Origin: Liolophura sinensis
Taxonomy: Eukaryota; Mollusca; Polyplacophora; Chitonida; Chitonidae
Assembly: GCF_032854445.1 (NCBI RefSeq)
Contig: NC_088302.1
Location: 27,117,080 to 27,181,079 of the forward strand
Length of the DNA stretch: 64,000 nucleotides
Reading direction: 5' to 3'
The notes under the pieces are model-generated. The model did not search any database. It was not told the DNA's origin and saw nothing but the letters and a program-made list of their open reading frames with translations. Made by a program: the position numbers and the translations under genes. Positions 25,601 through 37,600 of this stretch are shown in pieces. The stretch's first letter is position 1. Every line of letters begins with the position of its first letter.

Positions 25601-28600
25601 ATCGATGTAGATGTCAAATCGCGTGAGCTGCTCTGCATGGATTTGGATACTATGAAATGCCCCGGCCTTGTAAGTGACCTCTCTATTGAACCTGTAAGCC
25701 TCCCTGTTCATCGTGGCTAAGATGTTCATCACACTGACTGATATTCTAAATGGGGCACAGCACACGCTGCCTCATGCCCTTAACAACCTCGACGGTCGCC
25801 TTAAAACGGCCCTTCGCGAGATAACATTCTACCCGACCTGGGTGAATATCCCCACCGGAGTGGGCTTCTTGCTTGAGGGCAAACGCGTTGAAGTGCCGAC
25901 GGGCTACTACAATGTCTGTATGCTGGACAAGGACATATTCCGCCCGCATGGGGTTTCTCTGGGATTGAATGAAGCCACGGGCCGCTTAGTCCTTACCCTC
26001 CCAGAAAATACCGGCATAATACTTGGTCGGCTTGCCCCAATCTTAGGGTTCTGGGGCAGTACGACTGGTTTCTGGGGGACTGTGGAGGGTGACAATCTAC
26101 CTAACTTGGTCTCACACAAAGAAGTCTTTGAGCATTTGGATGAACTGAGCACCTCAGAAAACGTGAGAATAACCTCAGATTTCGGTGGCGGTTCAACACT
26201 ACTTCAGGTCATCGCCGTGACTGGTGAAGGGATAAACTGCAGGAAGACGGTTTCATTTCCCAACCCACAGTACAAAACCTTGCGCGCCGACTATATAACG
26301 CACTTGACCGTGGCGCTTTTAGACAAAGACGGCAAGTATATGAAGGTAGGGTACCTCAGAGCTACCCTAGAAATACAATGAGTATGGTGGACGCAGCCGA
26401 TCCCAGGTCTGTGTGTATGTCTTTAAGCGACTTGGCAGATGTGTCGGAGTTCGAACTTCAAGGCCAGGAAGGTAAAATCTACGCCTTCCAGTTTCAAAGT
26501 GGCAAGTACAGCCGCAAAAAGATTACGGGGGGGGGGGGGGGGGGGGGCAAGCAGAACCTGCCAAGTTTGCTTCACTTCAAGATGTCTCATCCTCTGTAGA
26601 GCAAGAGCGCAGGTCGCCGTCTGAGGTGATTGAAGAACAAAAACTCTCTTCAATTCGCTTTGAAGACCGCTTTGTTCTTGCCAGAGCTCGTGACCCCGAT
26701 TGGTTGATAGATGTGAAGGTGACCCCGATATCGGTCCAGGCCACTAGGGACGATATGAAAAAAGTTTTCAACTCTGGAAACACTTTCGTGTCGTACGTAC
26801 CAGACAGCAGATGTTTTATAGATCGGGACAGAAGAGGCCGCTTCGCCCTAATGCCGGGGCTGGCAGGGGAAGTGCGTCTTAACGCCCAAACTGATTTTAA
26901 AAAGTCCGCACTACTACTAAAACCTGGATCTATACCTATCTTCGACCTCATACTTGGCACGGCCGATCAACGCCGTTGCACTTTGATTACCGGGATGAAA
27001 ATAAGGTGGCCTGCGGAGCACGATACAAAGAATCTCAGACTGATTATCAAATTACAGGCCTAGGGCGACCCAATCATTCGGAGCTCTCTCAAGGATATAC
27101 GAGTCATCATAGCGGGCGTTTTAAATCTCGATGCAATCCATCGCCGCTTTCGTGTTAGTAGCCCCGATGACAATTTAGAGCTAACCGACGTTATTTATTC
27201 GTAGGATAGACAATATGGGGCGACTGTACCCAACGATCACGGATGAAGAGCCGACGATTACGGATGACCACCGCTTGGCCCCGACCGCCCCGACGATTAT
27301 GGTTGACCCCCCCCCCCCCCCACCCCCTAGGAGGGCGTGGCGCACGCCCATCGCCTGCAGTATATCAGCGAAATACAGAGGCAGCTTGAATCTGAGCGAG
27401 ATCTCCGCCGGGCCCTGTACAAAAAGTGCCGGCGCGGTGTCTTAGCCGCCAAGGCCCTTGATTCGGCCATGCTCACGACCGGTTTGGGACTAGGAGTTGC
27501 ACGTGTGGGACTACTCACAACAATAATTGCAGCCCCTGCTGTCTTGGCCATGGAAGCTGCGGCCCTAGCTTGCAGTGTCTTAAATGTCGCCGGAAAATTC
27601 GTTAGCCGCCGACTTCACGCAAAGGCCAAGAAACATAACGATATACGACTGTTGGCTGAGGCTAAAGTTAACAGCATCCGTGCGCAGGTATCTACGGCAT
27701 TATCTGATGGTGTTATTTCGGACGTAGAGTACAGGCAAGTCGTTCAGGAGCTCAATAACTACTCTGATCTGAAGCAGGAGATACGCGCTAAGTCTCGTAA
27801 GGCATTCAACGCCGTAGAGATCGATGAAATCACGAAAAAACAGCTTATAGATCGCGGCCGAAAACTAGCTCGGCAAGAGCTGAAAAAAGCTCTTTCCGAA
27901 TGATGTTCTGGGGAGGGCTCCATAGGGAGGGTGCGCTAATATGCTTATATCTTTCACGAAATGAGGCTGGGGGCCTCTATTTTGTTCTGGGGAGGGCCCT
28001 AAAGGGGGCGTGCGCCAGAACCCTCCTTCCCTATACTACTATTCGCATTTATCTTTAAATGGCAATCATAAAACAATGATTTATTTATTTATTTGATTGG
28101 TGTTTAACGCCGTACTCAAGAATATTTCACTTATACGACGGCGGCCTGCATTATGGTGGGAGGAAAACGGGCAGAGCCCGGGGAAAACCCATGACCATCT
28201 GCAGGTTGCTGAAGACCTTCCCACGTACGGCCAGAGAGGAAGCCAGCATGAGCTGGACTTAAACTCACAGCGACAGCACTGGTGAAAGACTCTTGGGTCA
28301 TTACGCTGCGCCATAAAACAATGAAGGTGCACCTGTTGTGAAGTACAACTACTAAATTCATTATGATCAAAACTGAGGAAAACTGTTGGCTGTAAGAGCA
28401 TATACTGACTGCTCAATGAGTTGTGAGTTTATTACATTCATGAACTGTCCACATACTCCCCTGACAACCCATGATGCTGTCACACGGCGTCCAATCAGTG
28501 AGAACCATGATCAACACAATGAATCATGGGATACACTTATCAAGTCTGAGGGCGAAACTTTAGGTGATTTACTGTAACCACGTTCTTTCATTTATTTGAT

Positions 28601-31600
28601 TATAGCTGAATGCCATACTCAAGAATTTTTTTACATGTGTGCTGGTGGTTAGCTTTACAGGTGGAAGAAACCAGACATGCCTGTCATTAAACGCCAACGT
28701 CAAGACTCAACTGAACTTGCATGAAGGAGACTGAAATTGGTGCAGCACGACTCGCCTCAAATGCTAAAACATTGCCACATCAGCATGCAGCCAGCCATCT
28801 CCCAAAGAAACACACTGCCACCTTAGCATGTAGCCAGCCATCTCCCAAAGGAACACATTGCCACCTCAGCATGCAGCTAGCCATCTCACAAAGAAACACA
28901 TTGCCACCTCAGCATGCAGCCAGCCATCTCACAAAGGAACACATTGCCACCTCAGCATGCAGCCAGCCATCTCACAAAGGAACATAGCGCTTTACACAAA
29001 GGCAGTGTTTTGCCTTCAAATTACATATAGAAGCATTTCTTATATCCAGTGCCGAAGATAGTACAGAAAATCAAACCAGTCTCACCTTTGTTCTAGATTT
29101 GAAGGCTTCCAGCTGATCAGCTCTGGTAATTTTCAACTGCTTCCTGACCTTAGCCATTTTGATTGACATGATCCAGGAAATAGCAATAACACCGGCTGCC
29201 CACTTCTTTTTACGGTATTCCAGGTACTGCTTCCTCGCCACATACTTCCTCCATGTGCTCTGAATGCGTGCTGCTGCCAGAGACACCCCATTGGTCCCTT
29301 TAAACCGTCGACCCTATTGAATCACAAACCCGTTTGGTGAAATGCTGCTTTAAACATATTCATTGTTAATATATGTACTCAGAACCCAATGACAGGGGTT
29401 CTCGCTGGGTCAGATATTTAAAGTGTTTGCTCGCAGAACTGTCAGGCCCTTCACTATTGAGGTCATTGGTTTGGCTGAAGCTTTACAGAGGTACCAGGTC
29501 AGTTAACTCTGGGCACTTTGGTTGCATCTATGCATTTACATGACCACCATCGTATATTAAAAAATTCGTCACCACAGCATCAAATCCTATAATTCAATGT
29601 ACAATATGACGGGGGTCAGGTTTATGTGTGGATTTATTTATTTATTTATTTGACTGGTGTTTTACACCCTACTCAAGAATATTTCACTTATATGACGGCG
29701 GCCAGAAAACGGGCAGAGTCCAGCGGAAACCCACGACTATCCGCAGGTTGCTGTCAGACCTTCTCACTTACAGCCGGAGACGAAGCCAGCATGAGCTGGG
29801 CTTAAACTCATACCGACCGCATTGTTGTGGGGCTCCTGGGTGATTACGCTGCGCTAGTGCTCTAACCGACTGAGCCACAGAGGCCACCTTTATGAGTGGA
29901 GGAATCTGACTTAACCTGAAGCCAAAACAGTAACAACCCATAACAGGGATTCCCACATTATGAAGGCTTGGTCAGTCAGTGATAAGATTTAGTTGTGTCA
30001 GAGCAGAAATGAGACGTTAAGCAAAGGTCTTATCATACATTTCCACTACTTTGTCTGTCTGCGGTCTGTCTTTAATATCTCCCTGAAAACCAGAAAAAAA
30101 TTATTTGGCACAAAATCATAAATGTCAGGAACAAAGTGGTTGGCATCTAACACACTGCCAGGTGCCTCTCAAATAGTTATTTGCAGGCTTGCCGTGTGTG
30201 AAAGGAGAATTTTTTCTGCTGAAGAAAGTGCATGTTATATAGGATATCTACCTGCTCACTGATGGCTAGAATGGACGCTTTCAAATGAGCTGCATATAGC
30301 ATCCAAGTCCCTCAGGTGTGTTTATTTCACTACAAACACTATCCACCTTCCACGAAATGTTTCAGTGTAAATTTTGCCTAACGGTCATTAAGCTGCATGG
30401 CTTTTTACAAACAAAATCAAAAATGTACATAGGTAGGTCTTTATAACAAGCAATCAAAACTCTGAGTACCGGTTTTCTGATCATTGCCTCCACATCTTCT
30501 CTGTTCAAAATCACAGTGAGTAAGTTGTCGATTTCAGGTGCATTCTCCAACTCAAACTCTAATGCTAGGTCTGCCAGTCTGTTAATAAACAGAAAATTCA
30601 CAACAATTATCATTCATGTATTTAACAACTGTTGTTCAGTTCATACTTAAAGAAAAGCTCACCTCTACAAAGTTTATGTTTTTATTTCATGTCATATTTT
30701 CAGAGCTCACCCGCAATTAATACATTAAAACTCTTAGTTGCACAACCAAAGCAGTGGTGTAAACAAACAGCCAGGTCTCACTGGCCACTGGACCACAGAG
30801 AGATCTGATTGCAGGTTTACAATATGGACAACCTGGAGAAGAACAGCTCATGCTTGTTCTACCATCTTTCTATCCACACGAATCTATCAATTTCAGGTTC
30901 TATAATCACAAAGTCTCCTTCAACTTCAATCAGACATACTAGTAGTCTTTAACTTCAAAATATTTTACTTCCTTTAAAATTGCCATTTACTTTAGTTAGA
31001 AAGTTTTACTTTAATACTAATAGTTATCATACACATCCATGAAACTCGATACAACCTCAGGAATAAGACAAGTCAAGACTAAATCTGACACAAGTCTAAG
31101 GCAAAATTTTTGAGCGCAGACACAGAACAAAAAAACTTGGACTAACTATTCTGGAATCTTATATACAGTTGGCACTAGCAAAGGCTTTACTCTTTCCTCA
31201 TGCTATTAATCCACCAGCTGCCACAGTAGGGATTTTGTGGTCCATTACAGAGCATGCATTCACTATAACTTTTACCTGTCTCCATTGACAAAGGCAACAG
31301 GTACTGCATAGTTAGACAACATCCTCTCCAAGTATTTGATCATTGTGACAATGCTGCAAAAAACAAATACATGTACAATTAGAATCAGTATATAAAAGAT
31401 CTGCCAGATGCTAGTGTCCAATTCATTAGAATCAGTACCAGCAGTGTAAATGTTACAATGCAATAATATTGTTATTATGCATAATTATTGAGTGGTACTG
31501 TTCTCATCCACATTATGTTGGAAGTCCGTATTAGATGGAGATGCCATGCATTTCCAACACAACATCGATGAAAACAATACAACTCCATAATATACAAAAC

Positions 31601-34600
31601 ACTTTACAATTACCTGTTTGCTATTTATCCCATAATTTGCCTGTGTCAATGATATAACAGTGATGTCAGTTTTCAGTATCCCACCCATTACATAAATAAC
31701 CTGAACTTTTGACTGGTCACCTGAACTTTCAATGACAAGCTTATTCAGTGAAAAAGTACAACTGCATACCGGACTACTTCTATTGTTTGTTGCCATGGGG
31801 AAAAAAGTCAGGCTAGCTAGTCATCAATTACTATATAGGAACAGCCGTTTCTTAGTCCCAAAAGTTATCTGGACACTGGTTAGGCATAATATTTATCTTC
31901 ATGTACTGTGAGAAATAGCAGAGGTTGGTGAAAGGAAATGAAGTACTTGACGCCATAAGCCTAAACAAGGTACTCACCACCAATGAAATGAAGTTCAACA
32001 GTCAACTACAGTCAACTGCAGCATGCCTCAGTAGCAGATTTTCACGAAATTAAAAACCTACAAACTTAGCTTACTACTCCGTAGAGCACCAAAGAGTTGT
32101 CTTGTGTGACACAATAGGCCTACTGTATTATCTGACATTTCCTTCACACAGATCACACAGCCTACACTCAGGATGTGACGCGCATATAAAATACTCAAAT
32201 AGATTGGTGTTAAATGCTGCTTAACCACACATGAATTTTAATTACATAAAAGCATTAAGGTATATGAGTGGAGAAAACTGAATGCACAGAACAAGCCACC
32301 AACATTTTGCTTAAGGTATATATAAAACTGAAAACCTATTTGATAATATTAACCAAACTTTCAAGGAAAAAACTCATTGAGCAAATCATTCCAGTTTTTA
32401 CTACACTTTCTACAGGCACTACATGTTTTCCTGATGCTGTATTATTGAGCACACAGAGTGTTAATTGAGTTTGGTGCTACATTGGCCCCCACTAATACAT
32501 GAATACCCCATACTGAATTCACACTTGTACCTTCCCCAGGTCAGACAATAGTGCTGTTTAAATGCCAAGAAGTCTGCTGCTTCGTCCCGTGTTCGTCCAT
32601 GTTGAATTGCAAACCTGTGTGCGGCGGATTTGCAATCATCATCCACAGCTGGTGTGGTTGGAGGTGGCTGTAAGCAACCAAGCAGAACTCAACCATGATT
32701 CCATTCACCTAAATGAAGATACCTTTAAGCCTGTCAACATCTATATATAAATCAACTACATTAAACCATTGAGGCATATATATGGCAGGAGGAACAACTC
32801 ACACAGTCAGCCCAGCAAGCCGGCCAGACCTACCCGCTGTGCGTTTCTACTCTGAACGAAATCTCCCTTGGCTTTGTACGCAGCCTTTGATGTTCAATAT
32901 ATGATACCACGTCCCACAGTGTATACATGAGCGGGGCTTTAGGGTGAACTTCCAGGAAAAGCATTCCATCATGTGCATTAACTTTGAGTAAAAAGCGTCA
33001 ACTCCAAATTCTGCGCACAACAAAGGTGTAATAATTAAGGCCATATTTTTGCGTCTTAGTGATCAATTTAATGACATCTACATGTATAAGACTATTTTCA
33101 TCGAAAAATATGGTTTGCATAGGACATTGATATTTATTCAGCTATCAGGAACATTTTCTAATTTTTCACTACTTTCCAGCGGGCTTAGTACAATAAAATT
33201 ATCTTTTCCAGTTAGCATTAGCTTGTGTATTTTTGAAAAACATAGGCCTTTTTCAAAAATATCCGAAACCTGTCATATTTCAGTACTGTAAAATCACATT
33301 TCAGCACAACTAACGATGTATTGTTCATAAAAATAAGATCGGGGAAATACTTAAATGAATGTGCATGTCATAATTTAGGACTCCACAAGCGATTTCTTAC
33401 CAAATCTGATTTTTGTGAACACTATATTTACACTATACACTATATTTCGCCAAAGCACTGCTGGTCAACATAGGTATGCACCAATTAACTCACCAAAGAT
33501 ATTTACCTGCCTCTGTTAGCTTTATTCATTAGATTCCCGCTTATGTTTGTCTATGTAACAACCACTGGTTATGGAGACTTTTACAAAGGCAGCATTAATT
33601 ATAGGGCACCATCTTGTGGTGTCGAAATGGAATGGGACCAAATCCGACTGTGATCCAGGCATGCCGTCCACACTTGTAATGTGTCATACCCTTATACATA
33701 CTCTATAAGCACACAGATTCCTACTGTTTTCAAGAATACAAGAACCCATCAAAAGTTAAATATTGGAGAGTAGGCTATACAGGGGGCTACTTGTGGCACA
33801 CTTTACTGGTTAATACCTAAAGGCCATATACAAAGGCAAACATACACTGGACTGGGCACAAGAAGAAATGACAGGCGTAAGTTGGCGACATGCCGATCAG
33901 TAAACAAGTCGTAATTCAATGTGACAAATACTTCTAAAGAGTTTGGACAACTCTTGAAACAAGAAAAAAACTTTTGGCCATAATTTTGGTGAAAATGAAG
34001 ATGAAACAAAAGAAATCTGAACATAAGTTTTATATAGTCATCGTGAAACAATGCACCACATTTAAATTCATTGCAAGCATGTTTTTGTTTATAATGTCAT
34101 TTGCTTTTAAGCATGACATTCCCAAGGGAATTGCTAAGTTTGTCTGCTGCGATAAGTGCATCAAAGTGGTCTGGCATCCATTCTGTTATCCTATCTTCAT
34201 TATTCGCAGCCTGTACACCGGGACTATGTTGTGAGGAATCGGTGAATGACTGGGTGCTGAGTACCCTTCACAACAGGTTTTCAAGCTGCTTATTTCGAGA
34301 GTGGGTGCGCGATCATCTGCCATAAGGCAGACAGGCTAATCCCCTGTTAAACAAAGCCCCCAGTCCTGCTGGGTCCGTATTTTACACCAAACACTTTGAA
34401 AAGCCTAAGTTGTTCCTCCTTCCATATATACCTCCATGGTTAAACCAGTTCTGTACATAAGCAAGTACACAGTAGAGTGGATAAATGTACAGGAGAAATT
34501 CCACGGGCAAATTTGCCAGCAAATGATTATAAAACAAAACTTCATTTGAAATCTATTTGTTGTAGCTATCTTTCTTTCTTATATACATATGCACATACTG

Positions 34601-37600
34601 CAACCTTAATATTACAAAAAAAACAAGAGTAAGATTTGGCTATTAAAATACCAAACAACAACTTCATCAGTTACACCATCACCACTTAAGCTTGCACACG
34701 TGTTAATACAGTACAAGGCATAGTCAAGCAATGAAACGGGTTAAATGTTAATATAAAAACAAACAAAAAAGAGCAACAAAAACTTAGCCAAAAAAGATGC
34801 ACACAATAACAAATATACACCATGCCACTTTTCATCACGAAATATATATAGATTCATAGCTCATGTTTCATTCCCATTGATGTTAACAAAGCCGACCTTG
34901 GAGGTACAAGCAAAAGGAGACACAACTTGCCCACTCAAACGCACTTGCTAACCCTACAATCACATACATGTAGTTAAATATTCACATTTGCACAGAGGTT
35001 GGCACTGGCTCGAGCATCTTCAGTGTATGATGTCCAATAGCTAAAATGCTCCGATATGAATTATGTTGTCTTGTGCAAAGTTTAGTAGGAGAGTAGCAAG
35101 CAACTGCATTCCACTTTGAAAACTAGCCATGTTATTTTTTTCTTTCTCTAGTTTGCGATACATATACCTCTACATGAACATCATTATGAAATTCTAAATT
35201 GAAAGACTACTTTGTGAAACAACACATGATCAGATAAGCTGCCAAAATGGCATGTGTTTAGAAAGAGTGATTTTTAAAGTGGTCATAATAAAATCCTCAT
35301 TAACCAAAAATTGTAAAAAAGTCCAAAACACAATATCTTTTCAATACTTCAATAATATTAATATTTTAAATAATTACAAAGTTTTAAGAACAACTTAGAA
35401 CCTTATTACAAACATGAACTCATGTTAATATAATCAAATTCAAGAAAGAAGGATTCAGAATGTCAGAGAGCAAGTGTAGCTCATCCAATTGAGTAGTTTG
35501 TAAAAGTGAGACATTCAAATACTGAGCTCTAAAACAAAATAAAGCAGAATGCAAAGATTGCTTTGATAGTTCTCTTATACATAGCACTATTATAGCTGCC
35601 CTAAATAGTGAATATATCACCTTCAGAAAATCCATAGAGATTGTCCCTTTCATGGTTTGTCATTAAATGGTTTTATTACAGCTGTATTAATTATAGCATA
35701 TGTTTTCCTGTCCTCAAAACCTGCAGTTGGTGTCCCTACATGGCACAGACGCGCATCAACAATGCTACTGTAGCGCCAATAACAACTACATAGCAGTAAT
35801 CATTACAACAGGACAGGAAAAATAGCAAGATATCTGTAAATTATTGGCTGGAAAGATAATTAGCACTATGGTGATCAAATGGGGAGAAGGCGGTTCAGCA
35901 GAGAAAAAGCCGATAGTGCAACCTATCTCTTCAATCCATATATGAGAGCCCAATATACAGGAGCTAAATAAAAAAAAAAAAAGCTTAACCGGACACCAAC
36001 ATCAACGACGCCACTTTTACCCGCTCTCACAATATACCTCACCTTACTTCGTACAGCGGGGGCTAAAAAGGGCTGATTTTTACCCATTTGAAGCTGATTT
36101 GTGATCTTCATAAACATCAGCACAGTGCTCAACGCGTTTGTGAGTTGTGTCACCTTCTCGAATACTTCCATGATCATATGTACACTTTCATATACGTAAC
36201 TTGCACATCACATCATATCTGGAAGAACATTTTTATGTCTGCCATACTGGATATACATGTACATGTATTGCTATATAATTTCACTATAACACCACATTAC
36301 ATGCACACATCTAATTGTTAGACAGGATATAAGCACTTTATATAAGTTTTTATAATAGTGGAATTTGTAATAATATAAGGCCAGCTGAGAAAAAGATGAG
36401 TTATGATGCAAAAAAGGGGTTTCAAAAACTATGAAAGTTTGTGCAAGTCAACTACATGTACATGTGCATGTAACTTTGGCTTTAGCAATTAGGGCCTAAG
36501 CTTGCAAAAGAAAATGGCCAAACAAAACAGGGTATAAATAATTCAGAAGATGCATATAACTATGTAAGCTGTGTTAACCTGCTTTATCTCTGGGAGACAT
36601 GGTAAAGAAATCTGTAAGGCACAATGGTTAAAGAGTCACAAGTCACCCATAAAACAATAGTATTACATATACTGACAACAGCACAGTGGGAAACAAAGCA
36701 GTGTTACCAGTGTGAATTGATGCTTATCAGAAAGCTATCACACAATTACATGTAACTTGGTTATACTAGACTGGAGTTAAACAAAAATCAGTATTAAATC
36801 TGAAAATTTCAAAATAATGTTCACTTTTTTCAACAAGACATTTGTGGTAATCAAACCAGAGTTAAACATCAAAATATAAACAACAATGATCAACAATGAT
36901 TTCCTGAGTTCAGGAATGGTTTGATCATTACCTCCACATCAAGAGATACTCCTCTGTGACTCTGTAATTTCAGGGGTACTTAGTCACAATATAATGATGT
37001 AAGCAACAACAGTCTTTGATGCTGATGATAAATCATCTGACCGAACAACTGGTTGCAGTATTCTATAATGTATGGGATGCATTTAAAATACTGAACTATC
37101 CTAATGACCCGAAATATTTGACCCAAATGTCAGCAAATGTGGCCTACAAAGAACTCGTTAGTCGCGCCACGGGAGACGGCGACGTGACTTGTTTAACATG
37201 AGCTTCACAGCTGACAGCGAAAACAAGTCCAATTGAGCTGTGACAATGGCGGGGTATTATGTTTGTGCAACCATCGACGGAAAAATTAGAGTGTTTACCG
37301 AGAAATCGTTCTTCAGAAGTTTGACATAGGTGAGGCCATCATTTATAACTGTCCATTGTGGGTAACAAGCCATTGTCTTTAAGGATGGGTAGCTCAGTCG
37401 GCACATTTTTTTTTGATCATGTGAGATAAATTACAGCAAATGGCCTAGAATTTCTTTCAAAGCAACTGAGATAAAGTTAGTTATTTTTAAAGTCAGGAGT
37501 TGGCGGCGAGAAGGCAGAAAAGGAAAAGATTAGCGCCCCTTCCCTCTCAAAAAAGAAAAAAAAACTCATTTCATTAAGCTTCAAGGCGGTTTGGGTTGCT

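Larger units (their letters stand above)
15517..28040. mobile_element. Polinton/Maverick virus-like DNA transposon, 12.5 kb, decayed
   Basis: The element begins agtagtatagggaaggaggg and ends with the inverse, in the AGT...ACT form of Polintons, and is flanked by ATTCG on both sides. It carries the Polinton hallmark set: protein-primed family B DNA polymerase, retroviral-type integrase, FtsK/HerA-type packaging ATPase and double-jelly-roll major capsid protein, plus several accessory genes typical of animal Polintons. At 12.5 kb it is shorter than the usual 15-20 kb. The polymerase, capsid and at least four other genes are frameshifted, and the integrase and ATPase appear internally deleted. 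It sits in intron 12 of IQCH and is more GC-rich than the flanking DNA. Confidence 0.95.

Noticed and set aside
28775-28988. Possible CRISPR-like array
   Set aside because: It is a contiguous 43-bp tandem repeat without unique spacers, in an animal intron.
28721-29061. Plus-strand frames reading [20 protein letters not shown]-type repeats
   Set aside because: They are translations of a 43-bp tandem repeat whose frame changes in each unit; not coding.
30250-30290. A possible 38-nt IQCH exon (acceptor atgcag, donor gtagat, [12 protein letters not shown])
   Set aside because: It would need exon 11 to end in a different phase. Joining exon 11 at CCG|gtactc directly to exon 12 restores the conserved PG.RFKG junction without it.
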